From an uncultured Chloroflexota bacterium (GTDB lineage: Bacteria; Chloroflexota; Anaerolineae; Aggregatilineales; Phototrophicaceae), in contig CAIVEA010000422.1 of the NCBI GenBank assembly GCA_903904765.1, positions 1-6,337 of the forward strand: 6,337 nucleotides of DNA, in the 5' to 3' direction. Shown piece by piece: positions 1 through 6,337 of the stretch. The translations under genes were made by a program, and so were the position numbers. The notes under the pieces are model-generated. The model was not told where the DNA came from. It saw only the letters and a program-made list of their open reading frames with translations, and searched no databases. The stretch's first letter is position 1. Each line of letters starts with the position of its first letter.

Positions 1-3000
1 TCAGCCATTTCATCGCCATCAAGCAAGACATCACCGAACGCGAAAAAGCCGCTATCGCACTGCGCGAAGCCCAGCACCACTATTATTCACTGTTTGAGCA
101 GGCGCACGATGCGGTATTCATTCTCGATTTGGAAGCTAAGCACATCCGCGTGAATCAACGCGCCAGCGATATGCTGGGCTATACGCGGGATGAACTGGTT
201 GCTATGGGGGTCAACGATATTTCGGCGGAGCAACCTCAAAGCATGAACATCCGCGAACGCTTGCTAGCAGGCGAACGCTTCCCGGTCTATGAACGCAATT
301 TCCGTCACAAAGAGGGTCGCCTGATTCCGGTAGAGATTAATCTGGAACTGGTGCGTGACTCAGCCGGGCAACCGATGTACATCCAGAGCGTGGTGCGCGA
401 TATTAGCGACCGCAAACAGGTCGAAGGCCAGATACGCTTGCAAAGCGCGGCGCTGGCGGCCACTTCCAACGCGGTGCTGATTACCGATAAAGAAGGTATT
501 GTCGAATGGTGCAATCCAGCCTATACCACCCTGACCGGGCATACGCCGGAAACCATCATCGGCAAAAACTATCTCGATCTGCTGCTCTCCGATCAGGTGG
601 ATGTCGAATTTGCCCATCGGATGTGGGATACAGTTCTGTCGGGGCAGAACTGGCAGGGAACGTTCGTTAACCGCCGCAAAGATGGCAGCACCTACCCCGA
701 AGAACAAACGATCACGCCTGTGCGCGGCGTTGATGGCACGATCAGCCATTTTGTCGCCATTAAGCAGGACATCAGCGAGCGCCAGAAGGCTGAGTCTGCA
801 CTGCGTGAAAGCGAAACCCGTTACCGGCTAATCACCGAAAACATCACCGATATCATTACCAAGTTCACGCCAGATGGGGCACGCACCTTCGTCAGCCCAT
901 CGTGCTTCAACCTGTTGGGCTACACGCCGGACGAGTTCCTCGCCCGTAAAGTTTACGAAGATGTACATCCTGATGATGTAGCGAACAGCACGCAGGCGCT
1001 GATTCAAGCTGTCGAAAACAACCTACCGTATTTCACCGTGACTCACCGTTTGCGCCACAAAGACGGTCATTATGTGTGGTGCGAGGTGAACAGCACGGTG
1101 GTACGCGAACCTAGCACAGGCAAAGTCCGCGAAATTCTCGCCATCCTGCATGATGTAAGCGAGCGCAAACAGGCCGAGGACGCGCTGCGCGAGAGCGAAG
1201 CCCGCTATCAGAGCGTAGTACAGTCGCAAAATGAGCTAATCTGTCGTTACGCCCCGGATTTGACCATCACCTTCGTCAATAGCGCCTATTGCCGCTACTT
1301 CAACAAAACGCAGGAAGCACTGATCGGTCACAACTTCATGGAATTTGTGCCGGAAGCGCGGCGGGAAACAATCCAGCAAAATATTCAACAGTTGATCGCT
1401 TCACGCGGAACCAGCACTTACGAACATGAAGTCATCGTCGGGGATGGCAGCACGCGCTGGCAGATGTGGACGGATACCGTCATTGTGGACTCAAACGGTG
1501 AGCCGACGGCCTTGCAGCGGGTGGGCGTGGACATCACTGACCGCAAAAGCGCCGAGATCGCCCTCCGCAAAAGCGAAGCCCGCCTGAACAACATTCTGGA
1601 CTCGATGCAAGAGGCCGTATGGTCAGTGGAATTGCCAGACTTCAAGCCAGCTTATTTTAATGCCGCCGTCGAGCATGTCTTTGGTCGTCCGCGCAACGAA
1701 TTCTACGAAAGCGATGGTCAGTGGTGGCGGTTGGTGTATCAGCCAGACGCACATGTGTTATCCGAAATGCTCAAAGAAGCACAGGAGTCTGGCCGCAGCA
1801 ACCATGAACTGCGTGTGATGCACCCGAACGGCGAACTGCGTTGGATTGATTTGCAAATGTGGCTAGTGCGCGATCAGGACGGAAACGTGGTGGGGATGGA
1901 AGGCATGGCGAGCGACATCACCGCCCGCAAGCAGATGGAAATTGTGCAGCAAAGCTTCCTTGATGATATGCGGGCGCTGCAAAGCATCCATCTGGAACTG
2001 AGCCGCATCAACCAGATTGACCTGCTCTACAAGCAGATGGTGATGTTGCCCCGCGAACGGCTGGGCTTTGAACGCTTCGCGCTGTTCATCCTCAACGATA
2101 AGGAACAAGAAATATCTGGCACGTATGGCGTGGACACCAGCGGCGAATTGCGCGACGAAAGCTACTACCGCGAAACCGTCACCCCCGACCACTGGACGCT
2201 GGATGTCCTCAACATGCCCGACCATGTGCGCTTCTGGGATCAAGCACCGCTGAACGATAACGGTATGACCGTAGGTAAGGGCTGGAAAGCGGGGGCGGCG
2301 CTGTGGAACGGGCAACGCTCACTCGGCTATCTGGTGACGGATAACATCGTGACGGCACGATCTGCCCGCCCGTATGAAGCCGAGCTGATCTCGGTGCTGG
2401 GCAGCATTTTCGGGCATCTGGTGGAGCGCAAACGGGCGGAAGAATCACTCCAGCGCAGCGAAGCTCGCCTGAATAACATTCTGGACTCGATGCAAGAAGC
2501 GGTGTGGTCGGTGGAACTGCCGGATTTCACGCCCGTATATTTCAATGCCGCCGTCGAGCGCGTGTTTGGTCGTTCACGGGATATGTTCTACCGCACCGAG
2601 GGCATGTGGGGACGGCTCGTACACCCCGGTGACACAGGTCTGTTCCAGCAGATGATTTCCGAAACACGACGCACAGGCCGCAGCGCACATGAGCTACGCT
2701 TGCTGCATCCCAACGGGGATGTGCGCTGGATTCACGGGCAGATGTGGCTGGTGCGGAATAAAGATGGGCAACCGGTGGGACTCGAAGGCATGGCAGGTGA
2801 CATCACCATGCGTAAAGAGGTCGAAACGGTGCAGCAGAGCTTCCTCGATGATATGCGGGCACTGCAACGCATTCATCTAGAATTGAGCCGCATCGAGGAT
2901 TTGGAAACCCTGTACAAACAGATGATTGTGATGACCCGCGTCTGGTTGGGGCTGGAACGGGTGGGCGTGTTCGCGCTGAACGAGGCCGGAGATGAACTCA

Positions 3001-4805
3001 GCGGCACGTATGGCGTGGATACCAACGGCGACATGCGCGACGAGCACTACTACCGCGAACCCATCACCGAGCGTCACTGGACGATGGAAGTGCTGAACAC
3101 CCCCGACCATGTGCGCTTCTGGAACGATGCGCCGCTGAACGATAACGGCATCTCGGTGGGCAAGGGCTGGAAAGCGGGTACGGCGCTGTGGAACGGGCAA
3201 AAGGCGCTGGGTTATCTGGTGACGGATAATTTCGTCAACCAGCGACCACCGCGCCCGTATGAGATCGAACTCATTTCGGTGCTGGGCAGCATCTTCGGGC
3301 ATTTGCTGGAGCGCAAACGAGCAGAAGCCGCCCTGCGTCAGAGCGAAAGCCGTCAGCGTGCCATGATTCAGGCCATCCCTGACCTGATCTTCCGGTTGCG
3401 GAAAGATGGCACATTCGTGGATTACCACGCGCCCAATGCCAACCTGTTATTCGCGTCGCCGGAAGCATTCATCGGCAAGACGATCAACGATGTGTTCCCG
3501 CCAGCCATCGCCCAGCAGCATCTCGATATGGCGCACAAAACAATGGAAACCGGGCAAATTTCCACTTACCAGTTCGAGATGCCTGTAAACGATCAGAAGT
3601 ACCGTTTTGAAGTGCGCTCCGTACCGATTGACAACGACGAGTTACTCTCAATCTCCCGCGATGTGACCGAATTGTGGCGGGCGCAACACGAACTAGAAAC
3701 TGCCAAATCGCGGCTGGAATTCACAGTGGATACCGCCCGCATTGCGTGGTGGGAGATGAACCTGCACACCGGCAAAGTGTGGTTCGACCCGCGTCGGACG
3801 CAAATGATCGGTCACACCTCGGCAGCCCTTGAAAACGCGAACTACAAGGACTGGACGGATTTGATGCACCCGCAGGATTGCGAACAGGCGGCGGCGGCGC
3901 TGGCTGACCTGCTCACCGGGCGCAAGTCCAGCTATGCGGTGGATTATCGCATTCGCTCCGCCAATAACGAATGGGTGTGGTTCCACGACTGGGGCGAAGT
4001 GGGACGCACCGCCGATGGCGATCAGGTGGCACGCGGTTTTGTGATGGACATCACCGAACGCAAACGCGCCGAACAGCATTTGTTCGATCTGGCACTGGAA
4101 CGCGAACGGGTGGGTTTGCTGCGCGATTTCATCGAGAAGGCCTCGCACGAATTCCGCACGCCACTGTCGGTCATCAGTTCATCGGCCTATCTGATGTCGC
4201 GCACCAACGATCAAGAGCGCCGGATGAAGCGTGCAGATCTGATCTCTGAACAGGTGAAATTGACGACCCATTTGCTGGATATGCTACTGGTGATGTCACG
4301 TCTCGAAAGCGATCTGACCACCCGTTTCAGTCTTGTGAATCTGGATATTCCGTTTGAAACCACTTTCCAGAATCTGCATTCCAATTATGGCGAGAAGCCG
4401 CAGATCACCTATGAACGACTCTCCGACCTGCCGATGGTGATGGGCAATTCTGCCGATCTGGCGGAAGCGTTCACGCAAGTCATTGATAATGCATATCGCT
4501 ACACACCGCCGGATGGCACGATCCACCTGAGCAGCGAAGTGCGGGGGGACGAAGTGTGGTTCATCATCCGCGACACCGGGCCGGGCATTTCCGATGAGGT
4601 GTTACCCCACATTTTCGAGACGTTCTGGCGGCTGGATGAAGCGCATACCACCCCCGGTTTCGGGCTGGGACTGCCAATTGCACGGCGCATTGTGCAAATG
4701 CACGGTGGACGCATCGAAGTCAAAAGTGAGGTGAATGTGGGGAGTACCTTCTATATCATTCTACCGTTGCCCCCAAAGGAAATCTTACTAGACGTTAAGA
4801 CTTGA
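1..4805 (+). CDS. Multi-PAS/GAF sensor histidine kinase, 5'-truncated by the window edge
   Basis: This is a sensor kinase of a two-component system; it should autophosphorylate on a histidine and donate phosphate to a response regulator not encoded here. The frame is open from base 3 to the TGA at 4803-4805 (1600 codons), so the true start lies upstream; the TTG at 129 falls inside a PAS domain and is not a start. Numbering from the codon at base 3: PAS tail 1-20 (IAIKQDITEREK), PAS1 25-138, PAS2 146-260, PAS3 271-389, PAS4 399-515, PAS5 525-645, GAF1 647-808, PAS6 820-940, GAF2 942-1103, PAS7 1115-1225, PAS8 1237-1355, HisKA about 1370-1435 (ASHEFRTPLSVI, His1382), HATPase_c about 1450-1590. 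The ATPase has an N box (Asn1496 in VIDNAYRYTP), G1 DTGPGIS at 1524, F box IFETFWRLDE and G2 GFGLGLP at 1552, so the core looks catalytically complete. PAS modules end in D(I/V)(T/S)ER/DRK-type linkers. No membrane segment or receiver domain is visible. Kinase identity is sure; ligands are unknown. Confidence 0.96.
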   Translation, partial: SHFIAIKQDITEREKAAIALREAQHHYYSLFEQAHDAVFILDLEAKHIRVNQRASDMLGYTRDELVAMGVNDISAEQPQSMNIRERLLAGERFPVYERNFRHKEGRLIPVEINLELVRDSAGQPMYIQSVVRDISDRKQVEGQIRLQSAALAATSNAVLITDKEGIVEWCNPAYTTLTGHTPETIIGKNYLDLLLSDQVDVEFAHRMWDTVLSGQNWQGTFVNRRKDGSTYPEEQTITPVRGVDGTISHFVAIKQDISERQKAESALRESETRYRLITENITDIITKFTPDGARTFVSPSCFNLLGYTPDEFLARKVYEDVHPDDVANSTQALIQAVENNLPYFTVTHRLRHKDGHYVWCEVNSTVVREPSTGKVREILAILHDVSERKQAEDALRESEARYQSVVQSQNELICRYAPDLTITFVNSAYCRYFNKTQEALIGHNFMEFVPEARRETIQQNIQQLIASRGTSTYEHEVIVGDGSTRWQMWTDTVIVDSNGEPTALQRVGVDITDRKSAEIALRKSEARLNNILDSMQEAVWSVELPDFKPAYFNAAVEHVFGRPRNEFYESDGQWWRLVYQPDAHVLSEMLKEAQESGRSNHELRVMHPNGELRWIDLQMWLVRDQDGNVVGMEGMASDITARKQMEIVQQSFLDDMRALQSIHLELSRINQIDLLYKQMVMLPRERLGFERFALFILNDKEQEISGTYGVDTSGELRDESYYRETVTPDHWTLDVLNMPDHVRFWDQAPLNDNGMTVGKGWKAGAALWNGQRSLGYLVTDNIVTARSARPYEAELISVLGSIFGHLVERKRAEESLQRSEARLNNILDSMQEAVWSVELPDFTPVYFNAAVERVFGRSRDMFYRTEGMWGRLVHPGDTGLFQQMISETRRTGRSAHELRLLHPNGDVRWIHGQMWLVRNKDGQPVGLEGMAGDITMRKEVETVQQSFLDDMRALQRIHLELSRIEDLETLYKQMIVMTRVWLGLERVGVFALNEAGDELSGTYGVDTNGDMRDEHYYREPITERHWTMEVLNTPDHVRFWNDAPLNDNGISVGKGWKAGTALWNGQKALGYLVTDNFVNQRPPRPYEIELISVLGSIFGHLLERKRAEAALRQSESRQRAMIQAIPDLIFRLRKDGTFVDYHAPNANLLFASPEAFIGKTINDVFPPAIAQQHLDMAHKTMETGQISTYQFEMPVNDQKYRFEVRSVPIDNDELLSISRDVTELWRAQHELETAKSRLEFTVDTARIAWWEMNLHTGKVWFDPRRTQMIGHTSAALENANYKDWTDLMHPQDCEQAAAALADLLTGRKSSYAVDYRIRSANNEWVWFHDWGEVGRTADGDQVARGFVMDITERKRAEQHLFDLALERERVGLLRDFIEKASHEFRTPLSVISSSAYLMSRTNDQERRMKRADLISEQVKLTTHLLDMLLVMSRLESDLTTRFSLVNLDIPFETTFQNLHSNYGEKPQITYERLSDLPMVMGNSADLAEAFTQVIDNAYRYTPPDGTIHLSSEVRGDEVWFIIRDTGPGISDEVLPHIFETFWRLDEAHTTPGFGLGLPIARRIVQMHGGRIEVKSEVNVGSTFYIILPLPPKEILLDVKT
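438..782 (+). repeat. Shared PAS module, copy in first kinase (PAS2)
   Basis: This segment encodes PAS2 of the first kinase, from LQSAALAATSNAV to IKQDISER. It aligns with the third PAS of the second kinase (5791-6132), differing by about one residue in length over about 110. Shared blocks include NPA(Y/F)TTLTG, NTVL/DTVL, VNRRK, QTITP and HFV(A/S)IKQDI. The tail of the same PAS type is also seen at bases 1-50 (SHFIAIKQDITER), 741 bases (two modules) upstream of its match in PAS2. The type lacks the GRNCRFLQ-like cysteine of LOV photoreceptors. Confidence 0.8.
1575..2459 (+). repeat. Tandem duplication unit 1 (PAS5-GAF1), 885 bp
   Basis: This is the first copy of a PAS plus GAF module inside the first kinase gene. 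It matches the next 885 bases at a constant offset of 885 (295 codons), with no gap needed at any checkpoint I compared (1590/2475, 1941/2826, 2217/3102, 2401/3286). It starts at the EARLNNILDSMQEAVW block and ends after the linker ERKRAEESLQRS. I judge amino-acid identity to unit 2 at roughly two thirds by eye. The longest exact DNA matches found are 1590-1612 (23 nt) and 2217-2237 (21 nt). Boundaries are placed at the recurrent SEAR linker and could shift by a few codons. Confidence 0.9.
2460..3344 (+). repeat. Tandem duplication unit 2 (PAS6-GAF2), 885 bp
   Basis: This is the second, directly adjacent copy of the PAS plus GAF module. Blocks fully shared with unit 1 include the PAS start EARLNNILDSMQEAVW, the PAS-GAF junction VQQSFLDDMRALQ, the GAF blocks SGTYGVDT, PDHVRFW, APLNDNG, VGKGWKAG and LGYLVTDN, and the C-terminal helix ELISVLGSIFGHL. 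The variable stretches are the middle of the PAS (residues about 845-880) and the first third of the GAF (about 965-1000), where ligand-pocket or interface residues could differ. Neither GAF contains a cysteine, so covalent bilin attachment of the phytochrome type is not expected. Confidence 0.9.
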
Positions 4806-4830
4806 AGCATTGGATAGACCGTGCTATAAA
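4802..4830 (+). promoter_or_regulatory. Putative sigma70-type promoter for the second kinase
   Basis: A -35-like TTGAAG (4802-4807, four of six consensus bases) overlaps the stop codon of the first kinase. A 17-base spacer leads to TATAAA (4825-4830, five of six), preceded by TG one base upstream (TGCTATAAA), which makes it an extended -10. Transcription would start near 4837, giving a leader of about 24 nt. The surrounding AT-richness (22 of 26 bases at 4825-4850) supports a regulatory role. This would let the second kinase be transcribed independently as well as by read-through. No intrinsic terminator is visible after the first gene. This is a sequence match only. Confidence 0.45.
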
Positions 4831-4850
4831 TTTACCTGCTTTATAAATTA
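4822..4850 (+). repeat. Paired AT-rich TATAAATT elements in the intergenic gap
   Basis: The octamer TATAAATT occurs at 4825-4832 and again at 4842-4849, 17 bases apart, and each copy follows a TGCT (4822-4825 and 4837-4840). TTTATAAA (4840-4847) and TAAATTTA (4827-4834) are perfect 8-base palindromes. TATAAA (4825-4830) and TTTATA (4840-4845) could also form a 6-bp AT-only stem with a 9-nt loop, too weak for a terminator. The pair could be a duplicated -10 region or an operator for a dimeric regulator. In an AT-rich gap it could also be chance. Confidence 0.4.
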
Positions 4851-4852
4851 GG
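4849..4852 (+). promoter_or_regulatory. Weak ribosome-binding site of the second kinase
   Basis: TAGG, with AGG at 4850-4852, lies eight bases before the ATG at 4861 and is the only Shine-Dalgarno-like string in the gap. The TAG at 4849-4851 is also an in-frame stop for the downstream gene, so no start further upstream is possible and the ATG at 4861 is the first available one. Confidence 0.45.
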
Positions 4853-4860
4853 TATCCGTT

Positions 4861-6337
4861 ATGAACCCCGTCCTACCTCATGCTGACTTGCTGCGACAGC
4901 TTGAAGCCCGCGCACAGCAAGAAGGCACTTCTGTTGATGACTTGCTCCGTCAGATGCTCTCGATTGCCAGCCAGCCAGCGATCATGGCAGTGGAGCGCGA
5001 CAGCAGCGACCAGAACCAAACTGAAGAACGCCTGCGGCAACTGCTTGAAAACATCCATGAGGTGTTCTGGTTGCAAGATGTGACCACGCAGCAAATCCTG
5101 TATGTCAGCCCCGGCTATGAACAGGTGTGGGGCAAAAGCGTCAACAGCCTGCGGGATACGACAGAAGAGACCTTTGTTGCCAGCTTGCATGAGGATGATC
5201 AAAAGCAAGTCAGAGCCAGCCTGCATCGGCTGCGTGAAGGCCAGATGCTCGATGAGGAGTTCCGTGTGGTGAGACCAGACGGAACGCTGCGCTGGGTACA
5301 TGCCCGAACGTACCCGGTACATGATTCGCAGGGGAAGGTCTACCGTTACGCCGGGATTGCGGATGATGTGACCCGCCAGCACGATTTGCTAGACGAACTG
5401 CGCTCCAGCCAGCAGGAAGCACGGGCGCTGATCGAATCCCTCTCCACCTACGTCATCCGCACCGATATGGTGGGCAATTACACCTTCGTGAATCGTGCGT
5501 TCACCCGGCGTTTTGGTTGGAAAATGACGGATGCCAGTTTCATCGGCACATCCAGTATGGATACAATCTATTCACTCGACCATCCTAAAACGTATGAAGT
5601 CGTTTCGCAGTGCATCCAAGAACCGAACGTGCCTATTCCGGTATTGCTACGTAAAGAAACACAAGATGGCGAATTCTTCTGGACGTTATGGGAATTTGTT
5701 TGTCTGACCGACGAAGTGGGGATTCCTACTGGAATCCAGTGCGTCGGCGTGGATGCCACCGAACTCATTTATGCCCGTGAACGACTGCAATTGCAAAGCG
5801 AGGCGTTGCAAGCCGCCGCCAACGCCGTCGTGATTTTGACCCCGGACGCGCTGATCGAATGGGCGAACCCGGCTTTCACCACCCTCACTGGCTACTTTCT
5901 CGACGAAGTGCGCGGCAAGCCCATCAAAATACTCCGTTCTGGCAACCATGATAAAGCCTTTTATGAAGACCTGTGGAACACGGTGCTGGCGGGGCGCGTT
6001 TGGCGGGGGCGGCTGGTCAACCGGCGTAAAGGCGGCAGCCTGTATACCGAAGATCAGACCATCACGCCAATCATGGACGAAAGTGGCGTAATCAACCATT
6101 TTGTCTCGATCAAGCAGGATATAACCGCCCTTGAACGCGCCGAAGAACTGCGCGTGGAACAGGAACGCTTGAAAGCCAACTTACAAAAAGAACACGAGCA
6201 GTTGGCGCTCAATCAGCGCATCATCTCCACCCTATCGCATGATCTTCGCACCTCATTGACGGTTATCTTGGCTTCCCGCGACACGCTGGCGAACTACTAC
6301 CACCGCCTTAGCGATGAGCGCCGCCTCGAAAAGCTGA
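4861..6337 (+). CDS. PAS-domain sensor histidine kinase, 3'-truncated by the window edge
   Basis: This is a second sensor kinase, starting at ATG 4861 and open to the last base (492 complete codons). An in-frame TAG at 4849-4851 fixes the start as the earliest possible. Residues 1-36 form a short charged segment (LEARAQQEGTSVDDLLRQML) resembling the two helices of ribbon-helix-helix antitoxins but without a clear first strand. PAS-A spans about 57-175 (a PAS_3-like fold, FRVVRPDGTLRWVHA), PAS-B about 183-303, and PAS-C about 311-423 (NPAFTTLTGY to IKQDIT). A coiled-coil linker, about 424-455, leads into the H box SHDLRTSLTVI with His460. The usual proline after RT is serine here. The window ends inside HisKA, so the ATPase domain is not seen but is expected. 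No signal peptide or membrane helix is visible. The gene lies 55 bases after the first kinase on the same strand and its PAS-C is paralogous to that protein's PAS2, so it may be a diverged sister gene. Its ligand and partner regulator are unknown. Confidence 0.95.
   Translation, partial: MNPVLPHADLLRQLEARAQQEGTSVDDLLRQMLSIASQPAIMAVERDSSDQNQTEERLRQLLENIHEVFWLQDVTTQQILYVSPGYEQVWGKSVNSLRDTTEETFVASLHEDDQKQVRASLHRLREGQMLDEEFRVVRPDGTLRWVHARTYPVHDSQGKVYRYAGIADDVTRQHDLLDELRSSQQEARALIESLSTYVIRTDMVGNYTFVNRAFTRRFGWKMTDASFIGTSSMDTIYSLDHPKTYEVVSQCIQEPNVPIPVLLRKETQDGEFFWTLWEFVCLTDEVGIPTGIQCVGVDATELIYARERLQLQSEALQAAANAVVILTPDALIEWANPAFTTLTGYFLDEVRGKPIKILRSGNHDKAFYEDLWNTVLAGRVWRGRLVNRRKGGSLYTEDQTITPIMDESGVINHFVSIKQDITALERAEELRVEQERLKANLQKEHEQLALNQRIISTLSHDLRTSLTVILASRDTLANYYHRLSDERRLEKL
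5791..6132 (+). repeat. Shared PAS module, copy in second kinase (PAS-C)
   Basis: This segment encodes PAS-C of the second kinase, from LQSEALQAAANAV to IKQDITAL. It is the counterpart of 438-782 in the first kinase, with roughly half of the residues identical by eye and the same landmark blocks. Both copies even begin with the same nine bases (ttgcaaagc). In the second kinase this module is the last sensor before the kinase core, whereas in the first it sits far from the core, so the same PAS type occupies different places in the two chains. Confidence 0.78.

Noticed and set aside
129..131. TTG at 129 as the start of the first kinase
   Set aside because: The frame is open back to base 3 and the residues before 129 complete a PAS linker (IAIKQDITER) and the beginning of PAS1. 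A start here would cut PAS1 in half.
438..782. LOV-type blue-light sensing by PAS2 or PAS-C
   Set aside because: The modules resemble LOV-like PAS domains in the NPAF..LTGY and ITP.... blocks, but the flavin-binding GRNCRFLQ motif and its reactive cysteine are absent (GKNYLDLL and GKPIKILR instead).
1941..2430. Phytochrome-type bilin-binding GAF
   Set aside because: Neither GAF contains a cysteine or the DIP-type phytochrome motif, and no PHY domain follows.
1575..3344. Assembly duplication artefact as the source of the 885-bp repeat
   Set aside because: The units differ at many silent and some coding sites throughout, so they are not a copied assembly segment.
2877..3428. Long minus-strand open frames at 1863-2315 and 2877-3428 encoding similar peptides
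   Set aside because: They are antisense shadows of the two duplicated GAF regions. Their similarity follows from the sense-strand duplication, and the products look like no known family.
3693..4148. Minus-strand open frame of 151 codons opposite PAS8 and the H-box region
   Set aside because: It is opposite a conserved PAS and HisKA segment, and its low-complexity composition is typical of an antisense reading.
4825..4845. Intrinsic terminator after the first kinase
   Set aside because: The only stem is six AT base pairs with a nine-base loop and no GC-rich core, too weak for termination.
4873..5382. Minus-strand open frame of 169 codons over the start of the second kinase
   Set aside because: It overlaps fully a well-supported PAS-encoding frame, has no recognisable domain, and fits the usual shadow effect in GC-biased coding DNA.

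Overview
The window holds two same-strand genes for large cytoplasmic-type sensor histidine kinases and almost nothing else. Both are cut by the window edges: the first lacks its start and the second lacks its end. Together they cover about 99% of the bases. No RNA gene, transposase, CRISPR array or response regulator is visible. The style (long PAS/GAF chains ending in a kinase core with an H box of the type ASHEFRTPLSVI, mid-50s GC judged by eye) resembles kinases I associate with environmental Chloroflexota (Anaerolineae-like). That assignment is an inference from style with no marker gene behind it.

Bases 1-4805 are the 3' part of a very long kinase gene, with 1600 codons visible. It is open from the first base, so any start codon inside the window (for example the TTG at 129) is not the real start. 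In order it encodes the tail of one PAS domain, PAS1-PAS5, GAF1, PAS6, GAF2, PAS7, PAS8, a HisKA dimerisation domain with phospho-acceptor His1382, and a complete HATPase_c domain with N, G1, F and G2 boxes. PAS5-GAF1 and PAS6-GAF2 are an ungapped tandem duplication with a period of exactly 885 bp (295 codons).

Bases 4806-4860 are a short gap, strikingly AT-rich against the coding DNA. It carries a plausible sigma70-type promoter (a -35 overlapping the upstream stop codon, 17 bp spacer, extended -10), a second copy of the -10-like octamer TATAAATT, and a weak ribosome-binding site.

Bases 4861-6337 are the 5' part of the second kinase gene, with 492 codons visible. It has a short N-terminal helical segment resembling ribbon-helix-helix antitoxins, three PAS domains, a coiled-coil linker and the start of a HisKA domain (His460), where the window ends. 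Its third PAS is clearly paralogous to PAS2 of the first gene, so the two kinases share modules by duplication or shuffling.

Functionally, both proteins should sense several intracellular cues through PAS/GAF domains, autophosphorylate on histidine and pass phosphate to response regulators encoded elsewhere. No ligand can be named from the sequence. I see no strong evidence of a wholly new system. The most notable points are the tandem PAS-GAF duplication, the cysteine-free GAF type with very conserved blocks, and the RHH-like N-terminus of the second kinase.
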